From: Roseomonas sp. CECT 9278
GTDB taxonomy: Bacteria > Pseudomonadota > Alphaproteobacteria > Acetobacterales > Acetobacteraceae
Assembly (NCBI RefSeq): GCF_918698155.1
Contig: NZ_CAKKLX010000001.1
Location: 124,001 to 188,000, forward strand
Reading direction: 5' to 3'
Length of the DNA stretch: 64,000 nucleotides
Part shown: positions 16,726 through 26,029 of the stretch, one piece after another
Numbering within the stretch: the first letter of the stretch is position 1
Layout: each line of letters starts with the position of its first letter
The notes under the pieces: generated by a model
Told to the model about the DNA's origin: nothing
Seen by the model: the letters and a program-made list of their open reading frames with translations, nothing else
The model's database searches: none
Made by a program: the position numbers and the translations under genes

Positions 16726-17638
16726 ATATTGCTACACGATTATACGATTCAAGCACACATCTGGACCATGGATCATAGTCCTCGATGTTGTTTATCCCGT
16801 GAACGTCTATCCATTCAATATCATTAAGAGCCAGCCTGCGTTTCACTGGTTCGAACCATTGCGGGCACCCATACCTGATGATCGCCAGGAGATCGCTTCG
16901 CCCGTCCACATGGCTTACCCATACAAATTTCCGCAATTCTGCTTCGTCCGAAGCCGCGTTCTCTTCGGCAACCGCGGGGGGGATGTCGAGATCGATTTTG
17001 ACAGCCCTGATACCCGCTTCGACAATACCCATATCGCCAACGTTGAACAAAGTATGTTCGTCTACATGAATCAGTGTGGTGAATCCGATCGAGCGCTTGT
17101 GCATAAACGTGTCTCGATCATCTCGATAGCGACCGAGGCGGTAGCTAAGGACACTAGAGCCACGACACACACAAACGAATGATCGAACAAATAAAGCATT
17201 TGGCGCCTTCTTTGGGTCCAGATAGGCGCGGTGTTGCTTTCTCAGTAAATTTAATATTTTGTTTGTGGACGGCGTCTTACTGTCTTGGAGCCTTACGCGC
17301 ACCGATTCTTCGGTGACCGCGAGCGCTGGGCCGCGCGAGAGTTCTCGAATGCGTCGCCGAGCAGGAAAGGGTTGCCGATGCTCATTCGGAATGGAGGGAT
17401 CTTCCAGAAACTCGCGCAGAAAGTAACGGCCTGGTGCGGTGCGGAAAAACCGGCTCCGGTCGCGATGGCTCAGGATGTCTTCGCTGATCCGGGCTCCAAG
17501 GGTCTTGTGCTGTGTCTTCCCGTAGAGGGTAGGCGGAACTAGCCCTGCCCGATGAGCCTCCGCAAGGATTGCGTGCGAACTCAGCGGGCGCCTTTCCGCC
17601 CGCAGTATGGTCACAGCAATATCAAGGTAGGCATCCAC
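16703..17638 (-). CDS. HARE-HTH domain protein, uncharacterised C-terminal domain
   Basis: The 311-aa product starts with a winged-helix-like HARE-HTH domain (about residues 1-75), with LDIAVTILRAERRPLSSHAIL and the closing FFRTAPGRYFL typical of the family found in restriction enzymes and chromatin proteins. After a basic linker, the rest (about 120-300) is a separate fold with RSIGFTTLIHVDEHTLF. This distantly recalls NUDIX-like domains, but no intact NUDIX box is present. ATG 17638 follows GAGGGG by about 10 nt. It is the first gene of the three-gene operon and lies just beyond the terminator of the restriction-modification operon. Confidence 0.7.
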   Translation of the reverse strand: MDAYLDIAVTILRAERRPLSSHAILAEAHRAGLVPPTLYGKTQHKTLGARISEDILSHRDRSRFFRTAPGRYFLREFLEDPSIPNEHRQPFPARRRIRELSRGPALAVTEESVRVRLQDSKTPSTNKILNLLRKQHRAYLDPKKAPNALFVRSFVCVCRGSSVLSYRLGRYRDDRDTFMHKRSIGFTTLIHVDEHTLFNVGDMGIVEAGIRAVKIDLDIPPAVAEENAASDEAELRKFVWVSHVDGRSDLLAIIRYGCPQWFEPVKRRLALNDIEWIDVHGINNIEDYDPWSRCVLESYNRVAIFAESRRG

Positions 17639-17649
17639 TAGGCATCCCC

Positions 17650-17802
17650 TCAGTAGAAAGCAAAAAATGCGGCCGTGCTCAATTCATTGCGCACGGCCGA
17701 AAACCCCGCCGAGGCAAAAGGTGTCTGGTGATTCGAAGGACCAGACGATGCCATGTGTCCAAGCAGGCCCGCGGACACCGCCCATTCATTCTCAAGCTGC
17801 AT
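17650..17802 (-). CDS. Possible 50-residue protein after the mod gene
   Basis: A short frame starts at ATG 17802 with GAGGAG 6 nt upstream, overlapping the end of the methyltransferase gene. It encodes MQLENEWAVSAGLLGH and about 34 more residues of unremarkable composition. Its last third is the same DNA as the terminator hairpin, which weakens the case for it being real. No family is recognised. Confidence 0.25.
   Translation of the reverse strand: MQLENEWAVSAGLLGHMASSGPSNHQTPFASAGFSAVRNELSTAAFFAFY
17662..17699 (-). terminator. Rho-independent terminator of the restriction-modification operon
   Basis: On the minus strand a perfect 9-bp stem CGGCCGTGC / GCACGGCCG (arms 17691-17699 and 17670-17678) encloses a 12-nt loop. 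It is followed, after CA, by a run of six T. It lies about 115 nt past the mod stop and just before the HARE-HTH gene, so it should separate the two minus-strand operons. Confidence 0.8.
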
Positions 17803-17812
17803 CTGCTGCTCC

Positions 17813-20668
17813 TCACAGCCGAAACACCCGCATCGCCTCATCCCCATAGTGATTGATCACCTTCACCGCGATCCGGCCCGATTTCGGCTTCGCGAAGGGG
17901 CGGCTTTCGGTGCGGTAGAGGCTCGCCCAGGCGTCCTCGTCCACTTCGGCCTTCAGCGCGGTCTTGAGCTTCTCGAAGGGGTCCTTGCCGCCGAGGAAGT
18001 AGGCATGGCGGACGAAAAAGCTGTCGCCGTCATAGTCGGTGTCGACAAACCAGCAGGCAACGTCATCCTCGACTCGGCCGGAGGAACGGACCTCACCCGT
18101 GGTGGGGTCGAAGATGTCCACGCCCTTCAGGCGCACGACGCATTCACCGTCGGCCTGGTCGAGCGCGATATCCGGCTCGCCAAACACCACGAACAGGTTG
18201 CCGCCGCCGGCTTTGTAGGCTTCGGCGGCGCGCAGCTCCTGGCTCATGCGCGCCTTCAGCACCACGAGACGACCGAGGTTCATGGTGCTGTCGCCCACCT
18301 GCGGGTCGAAGGCGAAGCCGCAGACCACCATGCTGTCCGCCCAGTCGCGGCATTCGCGCGCGGCCTCGCGCACCAGGTCGGGGCCGACGGTGCCATATTC
18401 GGGGCCGATGACGATCGCGGCACGCTTCTTCACGCCGGCTTCTTCGTACTCGCCCTCGGCCGAGACGCGACTGCCGCCCGGCCAGGGGCGCAGCGTGGCG
18501 AAGGTCAGGCGCTCATCCTTCTTCGTGTTCTGCACGCCGGCCTTCTGCAGGTTGTCCAACACGGCGGTCACGAAGTCATCGCCAGTGTCGGGCCGGGTGC
18601 GGAGCGGGCGGCGTTCGGGCACGGGCTCACCCGCCTCCTGCGCCAGCGCCTCCATCACCGCCTGGTCTTCCTCATCCGCGGGCAGGACGCGGTGGGGCGA
18701 GAGGCTCTCCACCGTGAACGGGCCGGTGACGCGGACGGCGTTCTTCTTCGTGTAGGGCCGGTCGTGCAGGAATTCGGTATCGGCGTTCCGGGCGATGGAG
18801 GCGTCCATCTCCGCCTGCCGAGCGCGGCGAGTGGCCCAGAATGCCGCATGCGCCTCCTGCACCGCCGGTTTCGCGTCTTCGGGCAGGTTGCGGGGAACCT
18901 TCCACTCCGCATGCTTTGTCCCGAGAGCGACGTTGAGGGTAGCGAGCGCGGCCTCGATCTTCGGCGCCCAATTGGCGTGGATGACATCGATCTCGGCGTT
19001 GTTGGCGATGGATTTCAGCGTGACGTGCGGCACGCGCTCCAGCACCAGGCCCTGGCGGATGTCGTGGCGGAAGGGGCCTTCCTCGGGTGGGCGGCCGGTG
19101 ATCTCGCCCTCCTTCGCTGCGCCCTCACGACTGTCGCGCAGCAGGTAGGCGGGGAATCGCCCGGCCATGAGGCGCGTGCGTGCCAGCGCCAGGGCGACGC
19201 GGGAGGTGTCGGTGGTGATCCAGCGGCGGCCCCATTGCTCGGCGACGAAGGCGGTGGTGCCGGAACCGCAGGTCGGATCGAAGACGAGGTCACCAGGATC
19301 GGTGGTCATGAGCATGCAGCGCTCAATTGCCGTAGTGGACGTCTGGACCACGTACACCTTCGGATCGCTTCGGCTTTGGATGCCGCCGATATCCCGCCAG
19401 AGATCGTTGATCTCGACTGCGGCAAAATCATCCAGCTTCCTCACGTAGCGCAGTATGTTCCGCGCAGGCTCAAGCCTGCCAGCGGCCTGGAGACGGCCCA
19501 TCCCAGCTTCGTTGGTTTTCCAACGGGATTGCATCGTCGGAAGAAAACTTCGGCCGTCATGTTTTACTTCAAACCAGGACGCTGCGCCTTCTCCTTTTTC
19601 GCGGCCGGCGCTTTGGCTGGTGAGGTTGTCGTCGGTGTACAACTTCCAGCCATCTGGGAGCGCCGTCGCACCCGAGACTTCGCCCTCTGCGGCAGGTCTC
19701 CGCGCTCCATCGAGATGGATCAACTTGCGATACTTGGTCGCACCCTCTTCGCCGGCTGTTTTCAGATTGTACATGGCGCGAAATTTCGCTTGCTGACGGT
19801 TCTTTCCAAACCACAGCAGGTAGTCGAGCGTGCCGCCGAGAAAATCAGAGGTCGCACCGGTGGTCTTTTGATAAGCGATCTGTCCGATGAAGTTGGCTGG
19901 CCCGAAAATTTCGTCGAGAAGGCTACGCACAACATGGACATTCTCGTCGCCGATCTGAACGAAGATACTGCCGCTTTCGGCCAATAGCTCCCGCGCTACA
20001 GCCAGTCGATCTCGGAGATATGCCAGATAGCTGTGGATGCCATCCTTCCAGGTGTCCCGGAAGGCCTTGATCTGCTCTGGCTCGCGCGACAGCCCTTCGG
20101 GCTTGCCCTCCTTCACATCGCGCGTGCGCGTGCTCGGCTGCCAGTTGCTGCTGAATTTGATTCCATAGGGTGGATCGAGAAAAATCATCTGCACCTGGCC
20201 GCGAAGACCTTCCTTCTCCGCCAGGCTGTTCATCACCAGCAGGGAGTCGCCCAGGATCATCCGGTTCGACCAGTTCTCGGCGTGCTGGTAGAACTCGAGC
20301 CGCGCCGCCTCATCCGTGATGCGGTCGAAGCTGCCGAACAGATCGGCCTGCGGAGCCGCTTCCTTCGCCGAGACACGTTGCAGGTCGCGGATCAGCGCCT
20401 CCGGATACAGCTTCTCCTGGATGTAGATGGGCACCGTCTCGACGCGCAGCGGTGCGCTGTCTTGCGCATCCTTCCCGCGCCAGACCAGTTGCGGATCCAG
20501 GTCCGGGTTTCGCGGATAGAGCTTGGGTTCCGCCCGCGCCTCCTCCTCCGCCATCAGCGCCGCGGTCTCCGCGGTCGGGATGTTCTTGCGCGCGATATCG
20601 GCGGGGTGGACGAGCGTCTCCACCTCAGTGGCGGGTGCGTCGGGTTTGAGCTTCTTCGGGCGGGCCAT
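17813..20668 (-). CDS. Type III-like DNA methyltransferase (Mod)
   Basis: The 951-aa protein has the beta-class N6-adenine methylase order: catalytic DPPYGIKF at about residues 165-172 and the SAM-binding FDPTCGSGTT at about 460. A long region between them can hold the target-recognition domain, and a C-terminal extension of about 480 aa follows. The C-terminus contains a KxVDIFDP-type segment. The Mod subunit recognises the site and is needed with Res for cleavage in type III systems. It lies 19 nt downstream of res. The restriction genes are colinear with the recombinase cassette, suggesting cargo on the mobile element. Confidence 0.93.
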   Translation of the reverse strand: MARPKKLKPDAPATEVETLVHPADIARKNIPTAETAALMAEEEARAEPKLYPRNPDLDPQLVWRGKDAQDSAPLRVETVPIYIQEKLYPEALIRDLQRVSAKEAAPQADLFGSFDRITDEAARLEFYQHAENWSNRMILGDSLLVMNSLAEKEGLRGQVQMIFLDPPYGIKFSSNWQPSTRTRDVKEGKPEGLSREPEQIKAFRDTWKDGIHSYLAYLRDRLAVARELLAESGSIFVQIGDENVHVVRSLLDEIFGPANFIGQIAYQKTTGATSDFLGGTLDYLLWFGKNRQQAKFRAMYNLKTAGEEGATKYRKLIHLDGARRPAAEGEVSGATALPDGWKLYTDDNLTSQSAGREKGEGAASWFEVKHDGRSFLPTMQSRWKTNEAGMGRLQAAGRLEPARNILRYVRKLDDFAAVEINDLWRDIGGIQSRSDPKVYVVQTSTTAIERCMLMTTDPGDLVFDPTCGSGTTAFVAEQWGRRWITTDTSRVALALARTRLMAGRFPAYLLRDSREGAAKEGEITGRPPEEGPFRHDIRQGLVLERVPHVTLKSIANNAEIDVIHANWAPKIEAALATLNVALGTKHAEWKVPRNLPEDAKPAVQEAHAAFWATRRARQAEMDASIARNADTEFLHDRPYTKKNAVRVTGPFTVESLSPHRVLPADEEDQAVMEALAQEAGEPVPERRPLRTRPDTGDDFVTAVLDNLQKAGVQNTKKDERLTFATLRPWPGGSRVSAEGEYEEAGVKKRAAIVIGPEYGTVGPDLVREAARECRDWADSMVVCGFAFDPQVGDSTMNLGRLVVLKARMSQELRAAEAYKAGGGNLFVVFGEPDIALDQADGECVVRLKGVDIFDPTTGEVRSSGRVEDDVACWFVDTDYDGDSFFVRHAYFLGGKDPFEKLKTALKAEVDEDAWASLYRTESRPFAKPKSGRIAVKVINHYGDEAMRVFRL

Positions 20669-20687
20669 GCTGCGCTGTCTTCCGGGT

Positions 20688-23600
20688 TCAGGCGGCGCGT
20701 GAGAGAGCGTCGGCGTTCAGCCGCCGCCGGATGATCTCATCCACGCCATAGGGTCCATCCACCCGGCAAAAATCCCAGCGGCCGAAGCGCCCCAGCGCGT
20801 TCACCGCCGGCACCCAGAGTTTGCGCATGGTGTCGTGCTTTGCGTCGTCCTGCGCGGTCTGGCGGCCCTTCACCTCCAGCACGAGGTGCAGCGGATCATC
20901 CGGGCCGCGACCGTCATCCACCACCACGATGAAGTCGGGCCGGTAGTGGCGCTCGGTGCTGCCATCCACATAGGGCACTTCGAAGCCCAGCCGGTCGTTC
21001 TTCACGTAGCGCAGCACTTCCGGCATGCCGTCCAGCGCCTGCGCGGCCGCGGCCTCCCAATTCTCGTCGCAGACGATCAGGTTGACCTGGCATTTCTGCG
21101 CGTCGGGGGTCCAGAAATTCGTCTTGGTGGTGGCGAAGCTGACATGACGGCTGCTGCCGGCCTCGTTGTAGGGGTCTAGGATCGGCCGAAGCGTGCCGGG
21201 ACCAGCGACTTCCGGCGTGCAGGCGCGGAAGATGCGTTCCGCGGCCTTGTCGCCGATGTCGCGCCAAAGCAGGTAGGCCGGGAAGGTACCGCCGATGCAG
21301 GTCAGGCATTCTGCCATCCAGCGCCGCGTGATGGTGAGCAGCGGCGGGAACAGCCACGGCTTCAGGTGGTCCTCGCTGTCGCGGAACCAGGTGCGCAGCG
21401 TGTGGCCCGCCAGGTGAAAGGCGATGGTGGTGTCGCGCTGGTGGCGCAGGTCGTTCAGCGTCAGCGTGTGCTCGGCGCCGATGATGGCGGCGCTGACGGC
21501 TTCGGGCGGCGCGTCCGTCGGATCGATCTCAAGGCGGCTCTCGTTGGTGAAGGCGGCGGTGATGCGGCCGGGCGGCAGCACGGTGCGATAGCCGATCACG
21601 CGGGGGAAGCGGATTTCCAGCGCCGCACGCTCCGGCAGCACGGCATGGATCTGGGTGGTCTTCTTCGGCGGGGTGTAGTCGGCCTTGGAATTGGCCGGCA
21701 CGAAGCTGAAGGGGATGCCCAGGACCTCGGCATATTCCGGCGCGAACATGGCGTTGCCGGCGTCATCCACGCCGACCGGGTCGTAGGAAACGCGGCGCAG
21801 CGCTCGGCCAATCACCTGCTCGCACAGCAATTGCGTGCCGAATGCACGGACGCCCAGCACATGGGTGACGGTGCGAGCGTCCCACCCCTCGGTCAGCATG
21901 GAGACGGAGACGACGCAGCGGATCGGCTCGCCCAGGCGGCCGGGCTGGCCGACGGTGTTCATCACCTCTCGCAGCAGGTCGCTGTCGGTGACGGTCTCGG
22001 CGTCTGCGTGTCTGCCGCGGGCGCGGAGCTCGCGCTTGAAGGCGTCGATCTCGGGGCCAGCCAGCTTGCGGAAGTTGTCCGACAGGGCCTCGCCGGATTC
22101 GAGTTCCTCACTGTCGATCAGGATGGTGACGGGGCGCTCCACCATGCTGCTCTGGCCGATGCCGGCCTGGGTGACATTGGAGAGCAGCGGCAGGTTGCCG
22201 GGCACGATGACGCGGCGCTCGGCGCCCTCGGCGTCGGTCTCGATGCGCTCGTACCCTGCGATCCAGTCGTGCACGAGCTTGGAGGTCGCGGTGTTGTTGC
22301 ACACCACGATGAAGACGGGCGGCGTGCTGCCACCGCGGCTGGCCCAGTTCTCGAAGACCTGGCGGTAGTGGCCGTAGAGCGCCTGGAGCGCGCCGGTGAG
22401 CTGGGAGGGAAGCTGGTCGGGCGTGAGCTGCTTGCCCTGCTTGGCGCGGCCAGCCTTGGGCAGCTTCACATCCGAATGTTCCTGGATGTAGCGGTAGACG
22501 TGGCGATAGACCGGCTCGTCGGCGCCTGGCAGGTCCTGCACCGGCACGCGCGGCACCTTCACGATGCCGCATTCGATGGCGTCGATCAGGGAAAAGTCGG
22601 AGACGACCCAGGGGAAGAGCGTGCCCTCGGGGTAGCCTGAGCCGCGCAGGAAGAAGGGCGTGGCCGAAAGGTCGTAGACCAGGACGGGCTGGCCGACCAC
22701 GCGTTGCAGGGCCTCGATACCGCTGATCCAGAGGCGGGCGGCGGCGTTGTTCTTCTTGGCCTCGGCCTTACCTTCGGCGTCGAGCTTCGCGCTGGCGTCA
22801 TCCGCCGCGCCGACCTTCTGGCGATAGCAATGGTGGGCTTCGTCATTGATGACGATGATGCGCTTGCGGCCGAGCAGGTCCTTGCAGATGCGTTGCGCCA
22901 TCTGGCCATCGGTTTCAGGGCGCTCGACCTTGCCGGTGCGGCCAGCCAGGATTTCCTTCGCCAGCTTCGGTGCCTCGAGCGTTTCGCGCTTCTTGAAGGC
23001 GTGGAAGTTGGTGATGACGATCCGGGCGCGCTGGAGGTCGTCGCGCAGCTCCCGCGGCACGATGTCGAGGGCGGCGTAGATGTTGGACGGGTCGGACGGG
23101 TGGAGCACCCGCAGGCGGTCCCTCACCGTCAGGCCGGGGGCCACGATCAGGAAGGCGTCGGTGAAGCGGGTCGAGTTGCGCGTGCGCGCGGCGTTGAGGG
23201 TCTGCCAGGCGATTAGCATCCCCATGACGGTGGTCTTGCCGGCGCCGGTGGCCAGCTTGAAGGCGATGCGCAGGAGGTCCGGATTGGCCTCCGAATTCAG
23301 AGTGCGCAGGCGCTCGGTCTCGGCACGGGGGGCGACTTCGGTCAGCCAGATGGCGGTCTCGACTGCCTCGACCTGGCAGAAGAAGAGCGGGCGGGTGCGA
23401 CCCTGTTCGCGCCAGTGGCGCAGCAGGCGGGCGGTGACGGGTGTGAGAGGGCGCAGGCCCTGCTCTCCGAGGGAGCGCCATTGGGCGACCTTGGTCCTGA
23501 TTTCATTGATATAGTCGTTTGGCTGGCGCTTGCCGTATTCGTCTTCCAGGTCGAGCGCCGCCTGGGCCTTCACCTTATGCTTGGGCGGGGGGACGGGGAC

Positions 23601-23807
23601 GATGAATTCGCTACGACGCCGGCCGGGGGCCGGTGTGCCGGTGGGGATGCCGTTCTCGTCGAGCTCCCAATGGCGGGACGGTTCCGCGAAGGGGCTATTG
23701 AGAATCGGGTTGTCGATCACGGGGCCTGTCACGCCCCGAAGATGCCACGGACTTTGCTTTCGCATAATGGCCATGTGGCCGGGGCCGTTACTTTCCCGAC
23801 CCGCCAT
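20688..23807 (-). CDS. Type III-like restriction endonuclease, helicase subunit (Res)
   Basis: This 1039-aa protein has an SF2 helicase core: Walker A FKLATGAGKTTVMGM near residue 190, INDEAHHCY near 320, and QVIGRALRR. A C-terminal PD-(D/E)xK nuclease shows PDFIVVVDDG and LVLEVKGRQ near 950-975. The N-terminal NPILNSPFAEPSRHWE block matches a res subfamily I recall from other proteobacteria. The longest start (23807) overlaps the upstream gene by 20 nt; Met codons at 23774 and 23765 are reasonable alternatives. With Mod it should cleave unmodified foreign DNA after ATP-driven translocation or sliding. Confidence 0.93.
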   Translation of the reverse strand: MAGRESNGPGHMAIMRKQSPWHLRGVTGPVIDNPILNSPFAEPSRHWELDENGIPTGTPAPGRRRSEFIVPVPPPKHKVKAQAALDLEDEYGKRQPNDYINEIRTKVAQWRSLGEQGLRPLTPVTARLLRHWREQGRTRPLFFCQVEAVETAIWLTEVAPRAETERLRTLNSEANPDLLRIAFKLATGAGKTTVMGMLIAWQTLNAARTRNSTRFTDAFLIVAPGLTVRDRLRVLHPSDPSNIYAALDIVPRELRDDLQRARIVITNFHAFKKRETLEAPKLAKEILAGRTGKVERPETDGQMAQRICKDLLGRKRIIVINDEAHHCYRQKVGAADDASAKLDAEGKAEAKKNNAAARLWISGIEALQRVVGQPVLVYDLSATPFFLRGSGYPEGTLFPWVVSDFSLIDAIECGIVKVPRVPVQDLPGADEPVYRHVYRYIQEHSDVKLPKAGRAKQGKQLTPDQLPSQLTGALQALYGHYRQVFENWASRGGSTPPVFIVVCNNTATSKLVHDWIAGYERIETDAEGAERRVIVPGNLPLLSNVTQAGIGQSSMVERPVTILIDSEELESGEALSDNFRKLAGPEIDAFKRELRARGRHADAETVTDSDLLREVMNTVGQPGRLGEPIRCVVSVSMLTEGWDARTVTHVLGVRAFGTQLLCEQVIGRALRRVSYDPVGVDDAGNAMFAPEYAEVLGIPFSFVPANSKADYTPPKKTTQIHAVLPERAALEIRFPRVIGYRTVLPPGRITAAFTNESRLEIDPTDAPPEAVSAAIIGAEHTLTLNDLRHQRDTTIAFHLAGHTLRTWFRDSEDHLKPWLFPPLLTITRRWMAECLTCIGGTFPAYLLWRDIGDKAAERIFRACTPEVAGPGTLRPILDPYNEAGSSRHVSFATTKTNFWTPDAQKCQVNLIVCDENWEAAAAQALDGMPEVLRYVKNDRLGFEVPYVDGSTERHYRPDFIVVVDDGRGPDDPLHLVLEVKGRQTAQDDAKHDTMRKLWVPAVNALGRFGRWDFCRVDGPYGVDEIIRRRLNADALSRAA

Positions 23808-24186
23808 GTCCGAACAATTCGCTCTGGCCCCGCCAGCATAAAGGGAATGGTTCCAACAGGGCGGCCAGGGCGACCGAGGGCATATGCCGACCGTCGAGGG
23901 CGTTGGTTACGAGGTCGGGTGCCAAGAGGGTCAGGCGGAGCAGGCTGCCGAGGTAGCCGCGCTCGATTCGCTCGGCGTCTGCCATCTCGCTGATGGACGC
24001 GTAGCGTCCCTCGTCCAGCATCCGCTGGTACCGGAACGCCCGTGCCAGCGCCTTCACCAGCGTGGGGTCGGCCCGCGTTGTGACCGGCGCCATCCCATCG
24101 GTTATCGGCGTCACGACGGTCTTCCTGCCCGGCCGGTGTCGGATGGCCAGCGGCACCCGGACCGTGACGCTGGTCGCGGTCGTCAT
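23788..24186 (-). CDS. Uncharacterised 132-aa protein coupled to the recombinase
   Basis: From ATG 24186 (ATGA overlap with the recombinase stop) the product is 132 aa. It contains VKALARAFRYQRMLDEGRYA and a helix-turn-helix-like SEMADAERIERGYLGSLLRL, ending in DLVTNALDG. I recall this arrangement (a small basic protein with a YLGRLLRLTLLAPDIV-like motif) after serine recombinases in alphaproteobacteria. A recombination directionality or DNA-binding accessory role is plausible but unproven. A longer in-frame extension upstream is antisense-like and is rejected. Confidence 0.75.
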   Translation of the reverse strand: MTTATSVTVRVPLAIRHRPGRKTVVTPITDGMAPVTTRADPTLVKALARAFRYQRMLDEGRYASISEMADAERIERGYLGSLLRLTLLAPDLVTNALDGRHMPSVALAALLEPFPLCWRGQSELFGHGGSGK

Positions 24187-25535
24187 GCTGCGGCCCTCTG
24201 GGCGCTCGGTGAGATGGCGGTGAGATCGCGGACGAGGCCGCCGAGCCCGTCCAGCCGCAGCCGAATGTCCGCGCCGGCCGGGCCGACCACTACCCGCTCC
24301 ACCAGCGACCTTACGATTCGCGCCTGCTCCGCCGGAAATAGATGCTCCCACAGCGGGTCGAGCCGATGCAGCGCATCCTGCGTCTCGCCCTCTGTCAGGT
24401 CCGGCGCGTCCCTGCGCGCCGCGCGCCAGGTGCCGACCACGATCTCCGGCTGCCGCAGCAGAGCCCGCACCTGATCGACCACCGCCGCCTCGATCTCCGC
24501 TGCCGATACCCGGCGCACGATGGTGTCGTCGCCGGCGGCGTCGCCCTTCAGCACGCGCTGCGCCACGTAGTATCGGTAGAGGCGGCCGTTCTTTCTGGCG
24601 TGGGTCGGCGACAAAGCCCGACCGTCGGTGCCAAAGATCAGCCCCTTCAACAGCGCCGGCGTCTGCGCGCGGCTTTGGTTGGCGCGGACCCGCGGGCTGA
24701 CCTGGAGCACGGCATGCGCCCGGTCCCACAGCTCCCGCGGCACGATGCCCTGGTGCTCGCCAGGATAAATGTTTCCCTTATGCGCGGCCTCGCCGACATA
24801 GGTCCGGTTGTTCAGCAGCTTGTAGACATCGCCCTTGTCGAGCGGGCGGCCCACCTTGCTGGTGAGGCCTTCCTCTCGAAGGCGCTTCACCGTCTCCATG
24901 CCCGAGCCCGTCTCGGCGAAGATATCGAACACCCGACGCACCCGCGGCGCCTCGTCCTCATTCACGATCAGCTTCCTGGCTACGACGTCGTAGCCGAGCG
25001 GCACCTTGCCCCCCATCCACATGCCACGGGCGCGGGAGGCCGCGAATTTGTCGCGGATCCGCTCGCCAATGACCTCCCGCTCGAACTGCGCGAAGCTGAG
25101 CAGGATATTCAGCGTCAGCCGCCCCATGCTGGTGGTCGTATTGAACGACTGTGTGACCGACACGAAGGTCACGCCATGCGCGTCCATCACCTCCACCAGC
25201 TTGGCGAAATCCATCAGCGAGCGGCTGAGGCGATCGATTTTGTAGACCACAATCACATCGACCAGGTCGGCCTGGATGTCACGAAGCAGGCGTTGCAGCG
25301 CCGGCCGCTCCAGCGTGCCGCCAGAGAAGCCGCCATCGTCGTAGCGATCGCGGACCAGCAGCCACCCCTCGGCCCGCTGGCTGGTGATGTATGCCTCGCA
25401 AGCATCGCGCTGCGCGTCGAGGGTGTTGAATTCCTTCTCCAGCCCCTCGTCGGTGGATTTCCGCGTGTAGACCGCACAGCGCAGCTTCTTCGTGGTGGCC
25501 GGCATGGCCGGCTCGATGCGGGCGCGCCGGGTCAT
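24183..25535 (-). CDS. Large serine recombinase (integrase)
   Basis: The 450-aa protein has an N-terminal resolvase domain with AVYTRKSTD (catalytic Ser about residue 27), the Arg-rich VVYKIDRLSRSL, and FAQFEREVIGERIRDKF. A recombinase domain follows (GGKVPLGYDV, then DVYKLLNNRTYVGEAAHKG) and a C-terminal helical region. Large serine recombinases integrate phages and islands at specific att sites. The zinc-ribbon Cys pairs common in this class are not evident. It overlaps DUF2924 upstream and the 132-aa gene downstream by 4 nt each, so it is one coupled cassette. It is the best candidate for mobilising the prophage and the restriction genes. Confidence 0.95.
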   Translation of the reverse strand: MTRRARIEPAMPATTKKLRCAVYTRKSTDEGLEKEFNTLDAQRDACEAYITSQRAEGWLLVRDRYDDGGFSGGTLERPALQRLLRDIQADLVDVIVVYKIDRLSRSLMDFAKLVEVMDAHGVTFVSVTQSFNTTTSMGRLTLNILLSFAQFEREVIGERIRDKFAASRARGMWMGGKVPLGYDVVARKLIVNEDEAPRVRRVFDIFAETGSGMETVKRLREEGLTSKVGRPLDKGDVYKLLNNRTYVGEAAHKGNIYPGEHQGIVPRELWDRAHAVLQVSPRVRANQSRAQTPALLKGLIFGTDGRALSPTHARKNGRLYRYYVAQRVLKGDAAGDDTIVRRVSAAEIEAAVVDQVRALLRQPEIVVGTWRAARRDAPDLTEGETQDALHRLDPLWEHLFPAEQARIVRSLVERVVVGPAGADIRLRLDGLGGLVRDLTAISPSAQRAAA

Positions 25536-26029
25536 GCGTCACCCCGCGCGCGCAATCCGAAGAATGTCCAGCCGTTCCACCGCGTGCCGGTGATGTGGCG
25601 CGCGATTGCCGAGAGCGACTGATACGGCCGCCCCTCGAACTCGAAGTCGTCGATGCGCACGGTGACCACGTGCCGCACGCCCTGCCATTCCCTGATCAGG
25701 CGGGTGCCGGCCAGCGGGCGGCTATCGGCGCGGATGCGACGCAGGACGGCGTTGCCGCCATCCAATTGTTCGCCAAGCGCCACCAGCCGGTCGACGGTCT
25801 CGGGCTTCAGCCCGCCATAGGCCAATTCCTGGATGCGATAGGCCAGCCGGCTCTGGATGTAGGCCCGATTCCAGGGCGGCGGCTCCTTGCCGAACAGCTC
25901 CCGCCATTGGTCTTTCAGCATGGCGGTGGGCGCAGCCTGCAGCGCGGCGAGGCGGCTCAGCACCTGCGTCGGCGGGATCTTCGGGATGGTGGGTGCCGCC
26001 GCGGGTGCGGCGGTGGATCGTCTGGTCAT
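25532..26029 (-). CDS. DUF2924 family protein
   Basis: The 165-aa protein matches DUF2924: RELFGKEPPPWNRAYIQSRL, IQELAYGGL, GTRLIREWQGVRHVVTV, and the closing YQSLSAIARHITGTRWNGWTFFGL. The last motif resembles a DNA-binding wing and is shared with SAWADEE/RAMA-type modules. The family nearly always sits next to a serine recombinase, as here (4-nt overlaps on both sides). An accessory role in recombination is inferred; no activity has been assigned from sequence. Confidence 0.93.
   Translation of the reverse strand: MTRRSTAAPAAAPTIPKIPPTQVLSRLAALQAAPTAMLKDQWRELFGKEPPPWNRAYIQSRLAYRIQELAYGGLKPETVDRLVALGEQLDGGNAVLRRIRADSRPLAGTRLIREWQGVRHVVTVRIDDFEFEGRPYQSLSAIARHITGTRWNGWTFFGLRARGDA

Noticed and set aside
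16703-17638. Calling the HARE-HTH protein a NUDIX enzyme
   Set aside because: A SIGF-type strand is similar to NUDIX-like proteins but the G-x5-E-x7-REUxEExGU box is absent.
17753-19987. A 744-codon plus-strand frame
   Set aside because: It is antisense to the type III methyltransferase gene, which has clear motifs; the plus-strand product has none.
24187-24729. N-terminal extension of the 132-aa protein to 313 aa
   Set aside because: The extra part is antisense-like to the recombinase C-terminus and Gly/Arg-rich; the ATG at 24186 has the expected 4-nt coupling.
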